Assembly: GCA_004794785.1 (NCBI GenBank)
Contig: SJOL01004338.1
Coordinates: 536,432-600,431 of the forward strand
Direction of reading: 5' to 3'
DNA: 64,000 nucleotides
From: Opisthorchis felineus
Lineage: Eukaryota > Platyhelminthes > Trematoda > Opisthorchiida > Opisthorchiidae
Shown: piece after piece, positions 48,901 through 61,700 of the stretch
How positions within the stretch are numbered: position 1 is the first letter of the stretch
Layout: every line of letters starts with the position of its first letter
The notes under the pieces: generated by a model
Seen by the model: only the letters and a program-made list of their open reading frames with translations
Told to the model about the DNA's origin: nothing
The model's database searches: none
Translations under genes and position numbers: made by a program

Positions 48901-50083
48901 TTATCAGCTACTAGCTTGCTGCCACTCGTCGGGCAACGGGCGACCAAAATGGCACAAGGGATGACTGAAGAGTTTGCCGAATAGCCCTATTTGAGCGCAT
49001 AGACTCATTTGAGAGACACGCTTAGGCGCTCGGCGAATCATGACCCGTGAAGTGAAAAGAGAGAGTCATAATTCTACGGGTGTTTGGTATGACACATTCT
49101 GCCGCGAAACCAGAGGATCTAGTCGGTCAGTCATGGAGCATTCTGGGCTTCCGTCGTACGCTCCTGAGTAAGATGTGGCCATCCAATATACCACCAGCTT
49201 ATTAGCATCCAAGTTTAGCCGCGATAAAAACTAAAGTAATGATAAGAAGTGGAATATGGAAACCAAAATGAAGAGCAGAATGTCGGGTGGGGACTACTTT
49301 TAGCAGTAAAAATACGGTGAGGCCCCACAGGGAGGTCACCCGGCCAAAAGAGTGAAAGTCGGGTAGATGAATTCCACGACAATCTACTGCTTAGGATTTA
49401 GTGTTAAAGAAGGCACCTCCGGATTTTCACAAGAGTGACGATAATGTTCTCGAAGTCAGATCCTAACTTTGAGGACAGGAGACGATTCATTATCCGCCTA
49501 CAACGTGCACACCATGTTAACAAAGCAACTGCCCTTGGATACTCACGTCTTGTCCGCCACTATCTGCTATGTATTTTGGGTTTGGTTTTTACGTGTAACC
49601 CTGTTCGTGAGCAGGCTTATCAGCACAACACCTACTGGAATACCGCCTAAAGTATGCCCGTATGAGCAGTGTCATTCCCACACTCCAACGCCTGCACGGT
49701 AGCATTCACGCTTGTATTTGTCTGGCTGATGTATAATAACGGCGGAGACAAAAGTCACTTGCGTCATAGTATCATGAGGTGGAACATGAGAAACATATGG
49801 ACAAAGGAAATAGAAAACCCAAACGTAATCGTGAACCCGTGCAGATAAGGTGTTATTAAGATCAGGGAAATGATGGGAGGCGTGTACTTAGGCATTGCCG
49901 AATAAACGGTCAGTTAAGTAATTACTTAATCAACAGACTAACTAACCAAGAAATAAGTGATATATAAATAAGTACTGATGGTACGGATAGGTTTTATAAC
50001 TGTGGTCTTCATACGAGTTCAGAATGATTCTTGAAGGACTCTGTAGGGCGGAGGACCAGTGGATAATTGGTGAACATGTTGCT
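45986..50083. other. gene-poor stretch, nothing recognised
   Basis: Open frames reach 109 codons (46591-46920) and overlap on both strands at 48551-48984. None is recognised. No hammerhead repeat copy was found from here to the end of the window. Confidence 0.4.
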
Positions 50084-52230
50084 ATAATGATAATGTTTAT
50101 TCAGAGCTGGTGGGTAGCATACCAACAGGCATGATCATAATGGTACAGTCGGAGCAAAAGTATGACTGATGGTAATTTTGGGCACTCAAGATTGCGCGGA
50201 AACGGACGGTAACACGAATAGTGGGCATTATCCGACGCAAATGCGGTCATGCCTAAATCCAAATGCGGTGGACATCGAGGGCAAATAAACACAGTTATTA
50301 AGGGTTTTCATATCTTTTTTGGGGAACATGACAGGCTGAAGTAAGATCGGACAGTTTCGATTCGAGGGCGGCGGGTAACAACACAGCGGGGGGAGGTAAA
50401 CTAAGGCACCTTGCCTGGCACGTGATAAGAAAACTGCAAATTGCGGAAAACAAGGAACCAAAACAATGGATCTGGCAGTGCAGCAGTGTTACAGTGATGC
50501 AACCGGTCAATTTGAACTAAAACCGCAAATCACTGCTGAGGCTCCGTGGCCTTGGACAGTCGGGTTTGTCTCCAGGGTCACGAAAAGCGTAAGTGGGGAT
50601 GATGAATTGGAGGAATTCGCAATACGGACAAATGGTAGCTGGAATCTCAGGATCACGGTGTATAGTGAAACCATATAGACCCACTGGCGTCACTGTTGGA
50701 GCGGAGTCAGGTGTACAAGTACCTTGGGAGAGTGAGTTAGTGATAACTCACAGGACGGAACGGGAGCCGTAAAAAATGATCAAATTTGTGAGCAGCGAAA
50801 CTGATTAGATCCAGGCGAAAGAATCAGCAGATTGAACACACTCTTCGCAGAGGTTTCTGGGACCAGGCGAAGCATTTGTTCGTACTTGCAGGTAAAGGAA
50901 TTAATAGGCAAGAGGGCACAGTCAACAGTATGGAGGAAATGGTTGAGGGTGTACCACCAGACTGGGTATATCAGTGCCGTGTTATCACTGCACTGACATA
51001 GGTTGGTTTCTGGACAGCCCCTTAATGGACGTAATGGTTGAGGTGATTGGACTGGGGATGTGGAATTCTGTTGGCAGCGGGGTTTTGGGTTGGTCAGGGG
51101 GACCCACAGAGGTGGAACAAAACCGGTGTAGGATCTCAGGTATTTTCGGTTCATTTGGGCGTCTCTTTAGATGTAAAGCACAGGCCAGGTGGAATGGATG
51201 GCAACCATACAAGGGGCTCGCAGCAGGCACTACTGAAAATCGAAGCCTCAAAGGAGGAGGAAATGGGATGGGATCAGTAGGGCCTGGTGAGTTTGAGGGG
51301 GTATCAGATTGCGTGGAGTCCATTAACGGGAAAAATAACAAGGTTTATTGGGGTTGGGTTGGTGGCAACAAGTGGCCAAATGAGACAGGATAGAGGTAGA
51401 TTTGTGCCTAGTAGCCTAGCAATTCAGGACTGGCTAAGCTTGCCAAAGCAATGCTACTATAGTGCAAACCAGTATAGGTATGCTGCGAGGTGGTGTGATA
51501 GGGGACAGCAAACATATAGGGATGGGGGAATAGAACGTTCGAGAGCATGTACTAATTTTATCTACAATTTGCTACGTGAGTTAGACCACCATAATATGGG
51601 AGGGAAAGTGAATAGAGGAGAAAGTGTCACCAGTATCCAAAGCACTGCTATCAGTTTCAATCAACAAGTGGTGCATGGCGAAGAAGCCAACAGGCGCTAT
51701 CCTTAAATGCCACCTGTGTTGTAGTAAGAATTTTATCATATTTTTAAGTTTATTTACTATGTGTGACCACCACATGGAGCAGTAAAGGGGAATGCTTGTG
51801 TTGTATTTGGTTGACGATGTGGGCTTTGGTGTGGCGCAACCCCAAATGAGACGAAGTTAGCTACAGCTTTGCACGTCGATGTGAGCCACGGGCGTTGCAG
51901 AGCCTCTTCAGGTTACCCCGCGTGCTTTTTTATTATTTTTCCAGACGAAAGTTTAGTCTTCTATCGTCTGTAGTTTATGGCGTTGCCAGATAATTGTCAC
52001 GACCGGGAGAAGTCACACCCAGCAGCTACAAACAGACAAAAACAGTGCTCTTTTACGGATTGGACTTTCAGTTCCACTACAAGCGGTTTGTCAAGATCAA
52101 ATTGTTAGTGTGCGGCTGTGTGGCACAGAACAGATTTCACCGTTTATCATACATCACAGTGGTTTGCAACCGAAAAGACTTCTCTTTAGGGGGATTTTAA
52201 GGATTCATACGGGAATGAAAGCCATCGGAT
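50084..52230 (-). repeat. unrecognised interspersed repeat of about 2 kb, copy 1
   Basis: The left edge AATGATAATGTTTATTC matches 63537-63557, and the similarity continues to about 50575: the TTATCCGACG/TTATCCGATG region, TCTTTTTTGGGGAACATGAC against TTTTTTTGGAGAGAACATCG, and CCGGTCAATTTGAACTAAAA against CCGGTCAAGTTGAACTAAAA. The part 50940-52100 matches 60330-61660, with strong anchors at TGGTGCATGGC (51671, 61305), TTTGCACGTCGAT (51867, 61494) and TGGCGTTGCCAGA (51978, 61589). An ATT-type run at the left edge would be a 3' tail if the element lies on the minus strand, as in many non-LTR retroelements. Weak protein similarity on the minus strand (SDTPSNSPGPTDPIPFP against ADTSHYSPDVTALIPFP) hints at old coding sequence. 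No known domain is seen. Confidence 0.7.
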
Positions 52231-54798
52231 CTGCAGGCACCAGTTGCCGGGAAAAGGTACTGTTTGTCCTATCCATTTGATGGTCAAATTACTTGACACT
52301 TTCCGCTCTGTCATTAGTTTTTTATGCTGCCGAGGTCAGGTGCTTCGTTGAGGCATGTATTAGGACAGCATTGGGGTCCCAACCATATTTGCAGCTTATC
52401 AAATCAATCCTCTGGGCTCAACGGGGCTATAGTCTAAAAAGCAGCATGCTGAATTCTGTGTGCACAGAGCAACGGTCTTATTGGTGGTATTTGCACACTC
52501 GTCTTACAGTCGCAGGTTTTGCACTCGGCTGAGGCCGAACGCTCTTGGGTTCACACTCGGGCAAACTTACGGTATAGAATGCATTGTCCGGGATATCGTA
52601 GCGTCTAAACGTATCCTAGGATACCCGTCCGTCACAAACTCTAAGTTGCGGAGGTTACCTGTGCTTCGTCAGGTTTCCATCTCAAGAGGAATAAGCCTGC
52701 CGTTAGCATGGCGAAATGTGCGGTGGTGGGCAAGTCCGACGCGAAAAATGAACAACAAACTGGGTGAGAACTTACACTCTACCGCATACTTAGAAGTGGC
52801 CTGAAGTAAGGTGACTATGAATGACCCGACAGAATGCTTTTTCGGCGGGTCTTGAAGATGAGGTCGATACAGACATACCCTGTCAGTTTGCCTATACGAT
52901 CGATAGGTTCTGCATGATCCACTGGCATTCATCGTCCAACCATCCATTGTGCTGGTTGGTGTGAATTTCGCTTCAAGTGGGGCTGCCTTGCTTACTCTAT
53001 TGGAGACAACCACACCGTACTTTGAGCGGTCACTGCTCTTCTGCCCGCGAGATAACCCTAATAAAATACCGCTAGCCCATTCTTGTCCCACGAGTGTATA
53101 ATTGTTGCTCAGAATGTTGCTGGAGAATCGTAGACGGTGGGTAGGACTCTCCACGGAAGCTATTTTTCTCCGAACTTGAGAAGCGGCTGCAAATGTTACA
53201 ACTGTCACCAAAAGCCCTCGAAACCGTGAATTGCTTTGAGGATCATCGCCGTCAGCTGTGGCCCGTGTACGAACTATCTCAGTGGTCGCATATGCTGTAT
53301 CATTCCCACCGAATCTAGATATGGTTGCCTGGGGATGGAAAGCTTCGTCGCGACATGCGTAAAGGCTTACAAGGTGCAAAACATGTGGGGAAGCCCCGGT
53401 GCATGAACGCGAGTGTACAGTGCGTTGAGGTGCCTGAGATCACAAAGCATATAATATAAAAGAAATCGGCCTACATCCTTTATATGCCATCCTCTGGTAG
53501 GTTTTAGGTGGGCTGGCGGTGGCTCAGGTTGCGTAGACAGTTTTAGTTCTGTTAGCGGAGCTAAGCAATTTGGCCGGAAAATTCTTGTCAACAATGGGGG
53601 AGATATTGGCAGTACGTCATAGATTAGGGTTGCCACGCAAGCAGGAGCAATCTTTCCCATAAAAGCCAATCAGCTCTATCGCTGCTTTGCAAGGAAGGAG
53701 AAAATACCCCAGCTGCACATCCAGAGTATGGTACACAAAGGCATCCAAAAGACAAAGCTGTACTCCCTGAAGAAGCTAATCACCAGACCTGTGTAGCTCC
53801 ACAGAATTCGTGTAATTCTGTGGCTAAAGAGGGCTGTGAATTAGGCCAAGCTAGAAGTAGAGCGAAGCAATTCAAACTCATCTATATCCAGCCCTTGAGT
53901 GATCACCTCCCTACCATTACCGCCTGTAACCAGTCGGGCATTTTACAACTTCGAGGGAACAGGTCTTCAGTTCATGGAAATTTTCACTCAGAGTCACGGT
54001 TGTACTGTCCTTATTCAAAATCCGTTAGGTGAATGGAGTTCGCACATCAAGGTGCGTTTCATTTAACTGCTTGCCACCTGGTTACAACATACTTTACGGT
54101 CTCCACCTATTTGCGGGGTGTTTTTGAACAGTAGTGGCATTAGCCTTTGTGGACAAGTTTTGTCACACTTTCTCAAGCTGCACTAGATATTCTTCCTCGA
54201 GATAACTTCATGTACTGAATCAAACACAGGGATGGCAGCAAATACCATGATGGACAGACTGGAAAAAACCCTCTACTCGATGAAGAAACACAAAGCAACC
54301 ATCACAAGATACGATTTACTCCCTCATGTTTCCATGTGTGAAGATCGGGGAGGACACAAGTTTAATCAAGAAGAAGTGAAGATCGCAGCACATGGAAGTG
54401 CAGGAAACGAGGGGGAAATTCCTAGAAATGTAATACTCTGCGGTCGACCAGCATATCGAAATCGGCCGTGTACACGCACCGCTACGAATGAACGGCCCCC
54501 AACTCAGTGGTAATAATGAGTCAGCCTTGGCCATCAGACGAACGTATCAACAAACGGGGATGACCGCGGGGTCAAACGAACAAAGTTCAAGGAGAGTGGA
54601 CCGGGGGGGGGGTCAAATCTTAAGGCTACCCTAACACCCATCAATCAGGAGACAGGTTAACCGACAGGCCAATGGAAATGCAGATCCGGACAGTAGATGA
54701 CTGACGAAGGTCAACCTTGGTGGGTGGACCCTGTATCAAACAACAAAGGTGCAACAATCACGTGCTTAAAACCGGAAAGCATTTTCACTCACAGCGTA
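52231..54798. other. gene-poor stretch with one long unrecognised open frame
   Basis: Apart from the 236-codon minus-strand frame described separately, open frames are short. A run of ten G occurs near 54605. The stretch could include more of the neighbouring repeat, but no matching partner was found at 61.7-63.5 kb. Confidence 0.4.
52669..53379 (-). other. longest open frame of the window (236 codons), unrecognised
   Basis: The frame begins MHLVSLYACRDEAFHPQ and includes KYGVVVSNRVSKAAPLEAKF near the middle. I recognise no domain, signal peptide or catalytic motif. An open frame this long is somewhat unexpected by chance in 64 kb at this base composition (my rough estimate is well under one). 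It may be part of a decayed transposon or an exon. The opposite strand is also largely open between 52900 and 53100, which weakens the case. Confidence 0.2.
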
Positions 54799-54875
54799 CT
54801 GAGGACGTCACCTAGAATAATGATGAAAAGTTTGCAAATAAATTGCCCAAATCAGCCAGAAAACCAACGGCTATC
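54799..54875 (+). repeat. diverged relative of the palindrome-arm sequence
   Basis: TACTGAGGACGTCACCTAG, ATGATGAAAAGTTTGCAAAT and AAATTGCCCAAATCAG match, in order and spacing, the arm of the palindrome at 32316-32390. Agreement is about 75% by eye. In the hammerhead reading CTGATGA has become CTGAGGA and GAAAC has become GAAAA, so it would be inactive. It lies inside a 213-codon plus-strand open frame (54697-55338), which is therefore likely to be chance. Confidence 0.6.
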
Positions 54876-57800
54876 TCCGATTACAATAGAAATGTCTTTT
54901 ACATCTCTCAGGTACGAAATTGGCATGTTTTGTCATCATCTCATCAGCAAGTTCACTCTGGAAATTTTCACGCCTCGAGCTGTGGTTAAATTGTTTTTAG
55001 TAGTTGGCATTTTAACCACGTTCGTTGTACATTATTCGGGACCTCATCTCATATTGCATGAATCGGTTGCTTTTTGGCGGCTTGGCCGAATTTTACGCAT
55101 TATGAGCTCAATTTGTTATGCATTTTTGAAGATTCCGGGCTCCGCACGCCCAAGAAAATTTGCTGAGCTCCATGCAACTCATGTACCATTTGAGTTAGTC
55201 TGTCGTGTGAATGGTAAATATTTGGACAAAAAGGCCGAACGTCGAAATCAAAGCCGGGTTTGCAGGAAATACAGGGCCGGGGAAACTGGGTTCAGACTAC
55301 CTATTACCGCACTTGGGTGGACAGAATTTGACAAGTAAAAATTATGGGCTTCCAGGACTTAGCGGAACTGCATTTGATTCAAAGTTAATTTGGACACCAG
55401 GGCTGCTGGTCAGATTTTGGACAACACGCTTAAGGGGACAGCTAAGAACCTGTAGGCCCATATATGTACTTTCACTCCATTCCCGACCGGGGGGTAGCGA
55501 TCACTCTGCTGGATCCGTAGAGTGGCATGATTCTTCGTGCTGTAGCACACTGAGAAGAACTATGGCGGTGCAGTTGGGTGTTTGGCCTAACCTGGGGTGT
55601 CCACTCTTTGAAGGAGACCAGAAAATAGACGGTGATTGACTGCGGAACCTCGTTTATACATCACGGAGTGTAGCATGTCGTTGAATCTGATACACCTTTG
55701 GGGGAACCCTGTCGCGCCGCGCATCCAACCGATTGGCATTTTAGGGACTCAGGACTTGCCATACAAAGTCCAGAGTATCATAAGGGAACGCACCCAAAAA
55801 ACTGCTGCAAGAACCTTCGCTGTCTCCCATTAATTCAGCTGGAGAGATCAACAGTGACTACTTTACATCTTATAATTCTGTGATAAACAACTTGTTTGAA
55901 TCTACCACGCCTAGCTTCTTGCAGCGAAGCATATCTATTCCGTAATTTTGCGGAATCCCGCGAACAACTATTCTTGAATAAAAAGCACAACAGAATGACG
56001 TTTTGCATAACCTCTACTATCAACGGTGCGTTCGCTATTTTTTCGTAGTGCAAGGAAACATGGGAAATTCGCATCGTAAAGTCCTAAATTCCTTACACAT
56101 AGGTAGCATAGAGGGAGGAATAACTCAGTGAAAACGAGCCTTTCATCAGAGTAGTCACTTGAGAAGGTGGTCATCCTGTGGCCAGGTGATGTGGATTCCT
56201 CGATTGGAGGATAAGTGGCACAGCCTTTCCAGGCCAGTCAGTTGTATTCAACTACTAGCCGGGTTGTCACCACTTTGCAACCTCATAGAGTTTCGTGAGA
56301 TGCACGATGGTTATGATTCCCAATGAGGACAGAAGGGCTGAGCATTTCTTCTCGACTTATGAATGCAATCTCAAATGAACGTTTGGTATCCATAGAAAGA
56401 ACGATCAAACAGACCGAAACCCACTTGGCGGCCGGACATGACAGTCGGTCGGGGACGGTGTGGACATCGTCGGCGAAAAGTCACTAATGTAGGTTACTAC
56501 GAGACGACTTCTTATCCGCTTGTCTGGATACGGCCACAACGGTCAAGCCGACCAGTTAGGCGGCTATTTCGGTTTTTGTTATGATGACTGGCTCTGGCTC
56601 AGCTTATTTTGATACCGACCGTTTCAGTTTGGCGCACAGCAGAAACTTTAAAAGAGGCTTCAAAGAACCTGCAGACCGAGAGGAAACGGTGAGATGAGAG
56701 CAACTCGCTGTGCCGTCGCGAAGGCCATGCCACATTGAGGGGCCGACGTTGAGGTCAAACTGGTCTTGGCCCACTTTGCACATTTGAACTAGCCTTAAAA
56801 ACATTAGCTGCGATGAACAGGAGCTCGTGAATAATTCCTCCTTGCAAGTTGCATGAAGTGATAACTGGAAAGCAGTTATGCCCGCGATATACGTTATTTG
56901 CAACTTCTTGTAACATCGCAAGGGCGCAGCAGAAACCTCTCCATGAAGAGCTATCTTGCCGCACCCAGTAATCTTCAGGTTATAAACTAGACGTAGGAGT
57001 GCACTCATTTCGGTGCATCCACGAAGCAGCCGAATTCATACAACGATATGTCTCAGAAATCTTTCAAAACCTGGACTTTCTGGTAACATATCTCTGTTCC
57101 GCACTCCACCATCCTGTTACCAGACACATGCAGCTTTTTGGGGGACAGGCGAGGACTCATGGTTATTCTGCAAATTTATCTCCATTTTCTTAACTTGCAC
57201 TTAAATTACTGAATTTTGGCTCCGGAAATTTTCACGGGAAAGCTAATCAGTTGCGAATTGGCGCACCATATCTTAGTGTTCAAGTAATCTAAGTTGATCT
57301 AATGCCTTCCGTTCAAAAACAACTCGTAGGTCCACTAGTAACAGGGGGCACGTCGGGCAAAAGTTCCAGGCTCGGTTTCACAGATATTATACCATGTTTT
57401 TTCGTTTAACGTTTCAACAGTTTTGCCATTTTAATAAATTCCTTTGTGCCCTTTCATTGATGCCCCATGCCGCCATAATGTAAAAACAACTTTAGGTGCT
57501 TGGCTGTAGCCAGGGGTTCCCAGAGACTGCTTTAAATCACGACCCTTAGAGGTGATCTTATTAGTGGTAAGATTCTTTTCTGCTATCCTTATTTTGTACA
57601 ACGGCATTCCCAGTTTTTGTTATTTCGGTTTTGCGCCTATACCAACATTCCTGTCATTAACCTGAACGTAAACCGTTCTTTGACCTTGTCATCGCACGTG
57701 TTGTTTAAGCCGACACGTGGTTTCGCTATCTTGTAGACACGTGGCTTGGAGTCGGTGTGGATTTTGGGATCCGTTAGGAATTAACAGTTCCTAAACCGGT

Positions 57801-60239
57801 ATATAGAAGTCGGCGTGGTCCCACGATTTGAGGTTTGTACAGTTTTATTATTTTATTATTGTGTTTATAGTACCACATTTGATGATAAACCTCCATTTGA
57901 GCTGTTTGGCTTTTGGGGTTTTGCGCGTAATTGGACGTGGTCCAACAGATTGCTGGAAACAATCTATAAGTGGTGAGATTTGGGATTTTTTGGAGGTTTT
58001 ATCCTGTAACTAGAGCCAGTCTATGACGAAAAGCCAGGACGCACAGTAAAGCTGGTTTACCTCCATCGGGAATCATCTCACTGCCCAATACACGAAACTC
58101 CAGGAGGTCAATAGCCCACCGACCCCAGGTTAACAATTTGACTTATTCATTAACAGCCGTCAACCGCTCGTAAATGGGCTGCTGATTGTTCAAACCACTA
58201 CCTGTGATGCAGCGGGTAAGAGACTCTATAGAGTTTCGTGAGCTCTGCCGGTGATTCTTGATGGATTCACTTAAATGACGAAATCTCCATTAAAACCCAG
58301 AGGTATTTGCAACAGCCCGGAACAAAACACCGCGACTCCTTGCTTTAATAGCAAGTGAGCTTGTTAAAACCACCACAAGTTGCCTACAGTTGTTTTGGCA
58401 AGTTTGCTTAACTTTGATCATGACTGTACGCACAATGCGGTTGACACGTAACCGCAATTTCACACTCAACTATAGACTACAGTCTAGATCTACAGGCATT
58501 TCATATTAGGTACGCAGTAGCCCACCGCGCTTGCGTGCCATGACGGACAATTATGTGGTTAACATTGGACAACTGAGATGCTCCTGCGGGGCTTTTGATC
58601 TTACTCAAAGCTACACGATCTTATGTGGTCGTGATCATCGCCTGAATGCTTGAGATTTCTCAATTTTTTATTTAGCGTCTGCACTGAATGAAGTTTAAAC
58701 AGAGGCGTTTTCTAACACTTTACTGAGACAATAGTAATGGTGGTACATTTATGAAGGCACCAATGGCCTGGCTTTTTGCATGTGGCAACTAGTTACGACT
58801 CCTCGCAGTTAACGTTGCTGTATGTAAACTGCTCCCAGAAAGCAGATGAAAGTAGAGACTTAAGTCAGCTTGTTTGTAGCATTTTGCGATAAATGCAATG
58901 AATGCCGGGATGGATAAAAATGTCATTTTCATCATATATCAGCCGAGAAGCAGAGGTAGGGGTAGCAACCTGCCATAGGTAACCATGACACTGATGTGTG
59001 AGTTCCTGTATAGAGTTCAAATGTGATGGCTTATAAGTTGCAGACGATGCCAAAGTGATGACATGGGTATCGACGGAAGCACACGAACAAAGGTTTTAAT
59101 GCTAGTGGCGACAAGCACGATCAAACAATTGCGTTAACAGAGACGCGAAATAAGTCCCAGATGTGATAAATTGAAGTTTGTGAAGATTATTTTGCGTCAA
59201 AGAAACGCTAGCAGTTTTGTACACTCTAACCATATGACCCATGCAGAACGCTAGAATCCCAAGTCATGGTGCACCAAGCCTGGTGACATCATTTTTACTC
59301 TGAAGTAATTCTGTGCATAGCAAACTCTGCAACCTGTTTAGTAAACATCATCAGACATTTTATCCTTACTAGAGCTTAGACTGATAATTATGTCGGCAAA
59401 AAGATACGGGACATGAGAATTCTGGCATGTCAGCGCGAATTTGGACTTTCGGCACTTTGCGAAATGGATCACTTCGTGGACCTTGCGCCTCTCCAAGGCA
59501 GGTGTGCGCTTGTTTCTAATCACAGTTGGTGTGTGGAAGATCAGTGGATGATGCGAAACAGCCTTGTGTGCATATTTATCAATTTTCTTATATTTATTTT
59601 CACCACGTGTAGCCATTAGTCTTAGTTTCGTAATGGGCCTAGGTGTGCACACTTACGCTTCACCGTAGACCAAGAGAACTGTCCATTTCATTCCCATATC
59701 TTGCGTTTCAAGTGCACGATTATCCCGACAGTTTTTTGGCGTGGAAACTATTTGAAAAGGCTTCCAGAATAATGCATTTTAAGCGCGAATGCCAAAGTGA
59801 CTTAATATGCTTAGCGCGCAAGTCATACCCAAGCACCAAAAATTGGTAGTTGCTTTTGCACCCCTACTGAATTTTAGGTTCAACGCAATTTGTTTTACTG
59901 GCCCGGATACGAAGCCGTTCGCAAAATCAAGCGTTGCTGATTAAGAAGGGCCCATTTTGCTGGTGGTGGAAGAATGACCAGGGTCATCGTTTTTAACTTG
60001 TCACTTGGCGCTTTCAGACAAAATAAATCTAGCTTCTTTGCCGTCTGTATAAAATTCTCTGCCCTAAGTAAAACTGGGCAAAAATGTAACGGCCAACAAG
60101 AACCAGTTGGCCGTTTCGATCCTTATGCCGTCCTTGCTGTCGACAACAGAATTCCCAGCGCTAATAAGGTGGGCACTAATCATCTGTGGAATGGGCAAAC
60201 TGAAATTGCAGCGGAAAACCGGAATGATTAAATCCGAAC
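54876..60239. other. gene-poor stretch, nothing recognised
   Basis: The tail of a 213-codon open frame and a 134-codon minus frame (57008-56604) are not recognised. The phrase ATAGAGTTTCGTGAG occurs at 56287 and 58230 and may be two scraps of one repeat. Around 57700-57960 several ACGTGG and GTCGG phrases recur loosely, without clear ends. Confidence 0.35.
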
Positions 60240-61700
60240 GACAGGTTCAGCGGGTTAGAACGAACTCGTCCCAGGGGCGGTTGTGGCCGGTAGTTGCGAT
60301 TACAGGCCCAATCGGGCGAGAGGTGAGAGTCGAAATCAGGAACAAAATAGCTGCGGTGGTGCCATCATTTTACTGACATACCTCAGTTTCTGGGCATCCC
60401 CGTGACAGACGTCAAGGTTGTGGCAGTCGGGCAGGATATGCACATTTCTGTTGTGGCTGGATCTGAGTTAAACGAGGTGATTGACACAGATAGAGTCGAA
60501 CTGACGTAAAGTCATAGGTAATTTCAATTCATTTTGAAGACCGTCTGGGTGTAAACCGGGGACCAGCCAGAATGAATGACGGCCGTATGGAACGTTCGGA
60601 GCACCCACTGCCCAAGTTTGAAGCTTTGGAAGAGGGGGGAATGATGAGGGAATGGGATGAGGGCAGTAACGTCTGGTGAGTAGTGGGAGGTATCAGCTAA
60701 AACGGTGTCCAATAGAAGAAAATAATCTAAAAGGAATGACAGCAAGCTAACTGAGCCTACAAAAGGGCGGATTTTTTGTTGACTGACCTAGCAACCAAGG
60801 ATTAGCTGAGGTCGCCAATGTAGTACGAGGATACAACAAATCACTACTAGCGTGCTTCTGCTCGGAGAGTGTACAGTACATTCAGATGGTGGTGCAGGAG
60901 ACTAACATTGGTTGTAAGAGTTGTGTCCCGTTTGCACTGAGCTTCGGACGATCAGGAGGCGTTAGACCAGGGCGGGGGTAGTTGCATAATTTTGGCAAGG
61001 TGAGGACTTAGCCGCCGAGGAAATGAGCAGGGAGGATAGCCGTTGGACTAGATGGTACGGGCAACGACAGCGTAAGACAGGAAGCTGTGGTAGCTTTTGG
61101 CTGAGCAGAAGAATCCAATCAGATGGTCCGTTGTGAAGGTTGGATGTGAAGAGGAACGGCAGACAGATAATGATTGGTTGAGCAAGAGCTTCCAAGATAA
61201 TGAATAGAGACTAGTTTAACTGGAAGCTACCATGTGAGCTAAACAGAAAGGTAACGGTATGGTTTGCCAGTCACTGCGTCACTGCTGTCAGGTCCAAGCA
61301 ACAAATGGTGCATGGCAAAAACAGTCAATAGGCGGTTGCTGTGACTGCCGGTATTCAGGGGATAATAAAGTCTTCTTGTTTTGTATGTATTTGATCACTT
61401 CAGGGAACAAGAGAAACGAACGTATGCGTTACGCCTAGCTGATGAAGTGGATTTGGGGTGATGCAACCCCGACAAAGACGGAGGTGGCAACAGCTTTGCA
61501 CGTCGATTTTGGCCGTGACCCTCTTCAGGCTACCCAATGCATTTTTAAACACCATACAAAAAGACAGTTGTCCTTCGTCTGTATTTCGTGGCGTTGCCAG
61601 AGAAATGACAACCGGAACAGGCCCAAAACAGCAGCTACAGGCAAACAACAGCGATGCCGTTTTATGGACTTCCTGAATTGAAGACCAGGCTCAGAACCAC
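60240..61700 (-). repeat. unrecognised 2-kb repeat, copy 2 (interior part)
   Basis: The sequence aligns in the same orientation with 50930-52100. Anchors are CTGGGCATCCCCGTGACAGACGT against CTGGACAGCCCCTTAATGGACGT, then TGGTGCATGGC, TTTGCACGTCGAT, CCTCTTCAGGCTACCC against CCTCTTCAGGTTACCC, and GTGGCGTTGCCAGA. Divergence is high, with many small gaps. The left-edge part seen at 50.1 and 63.5 kb is absent here, so the copy is truncated or rearranged. No intact open frame is present. Confidence 0.65.

Noticed and set aside
54697..55338. 213-codon plus-strand open frame as a host gene
   Set aside because: Its first part runs through a dispersed repeat fragment (54799-54875), no domain is recognised, and one frame of this length is not surprising in 64 kb.
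61435..61500. CTGATGAAGTGG near 61.44 kb as another hammerhead
   Set aside because: No GAAA segment at the right spacing and no pairing stem I. It lies in the 2-kb repeat family.
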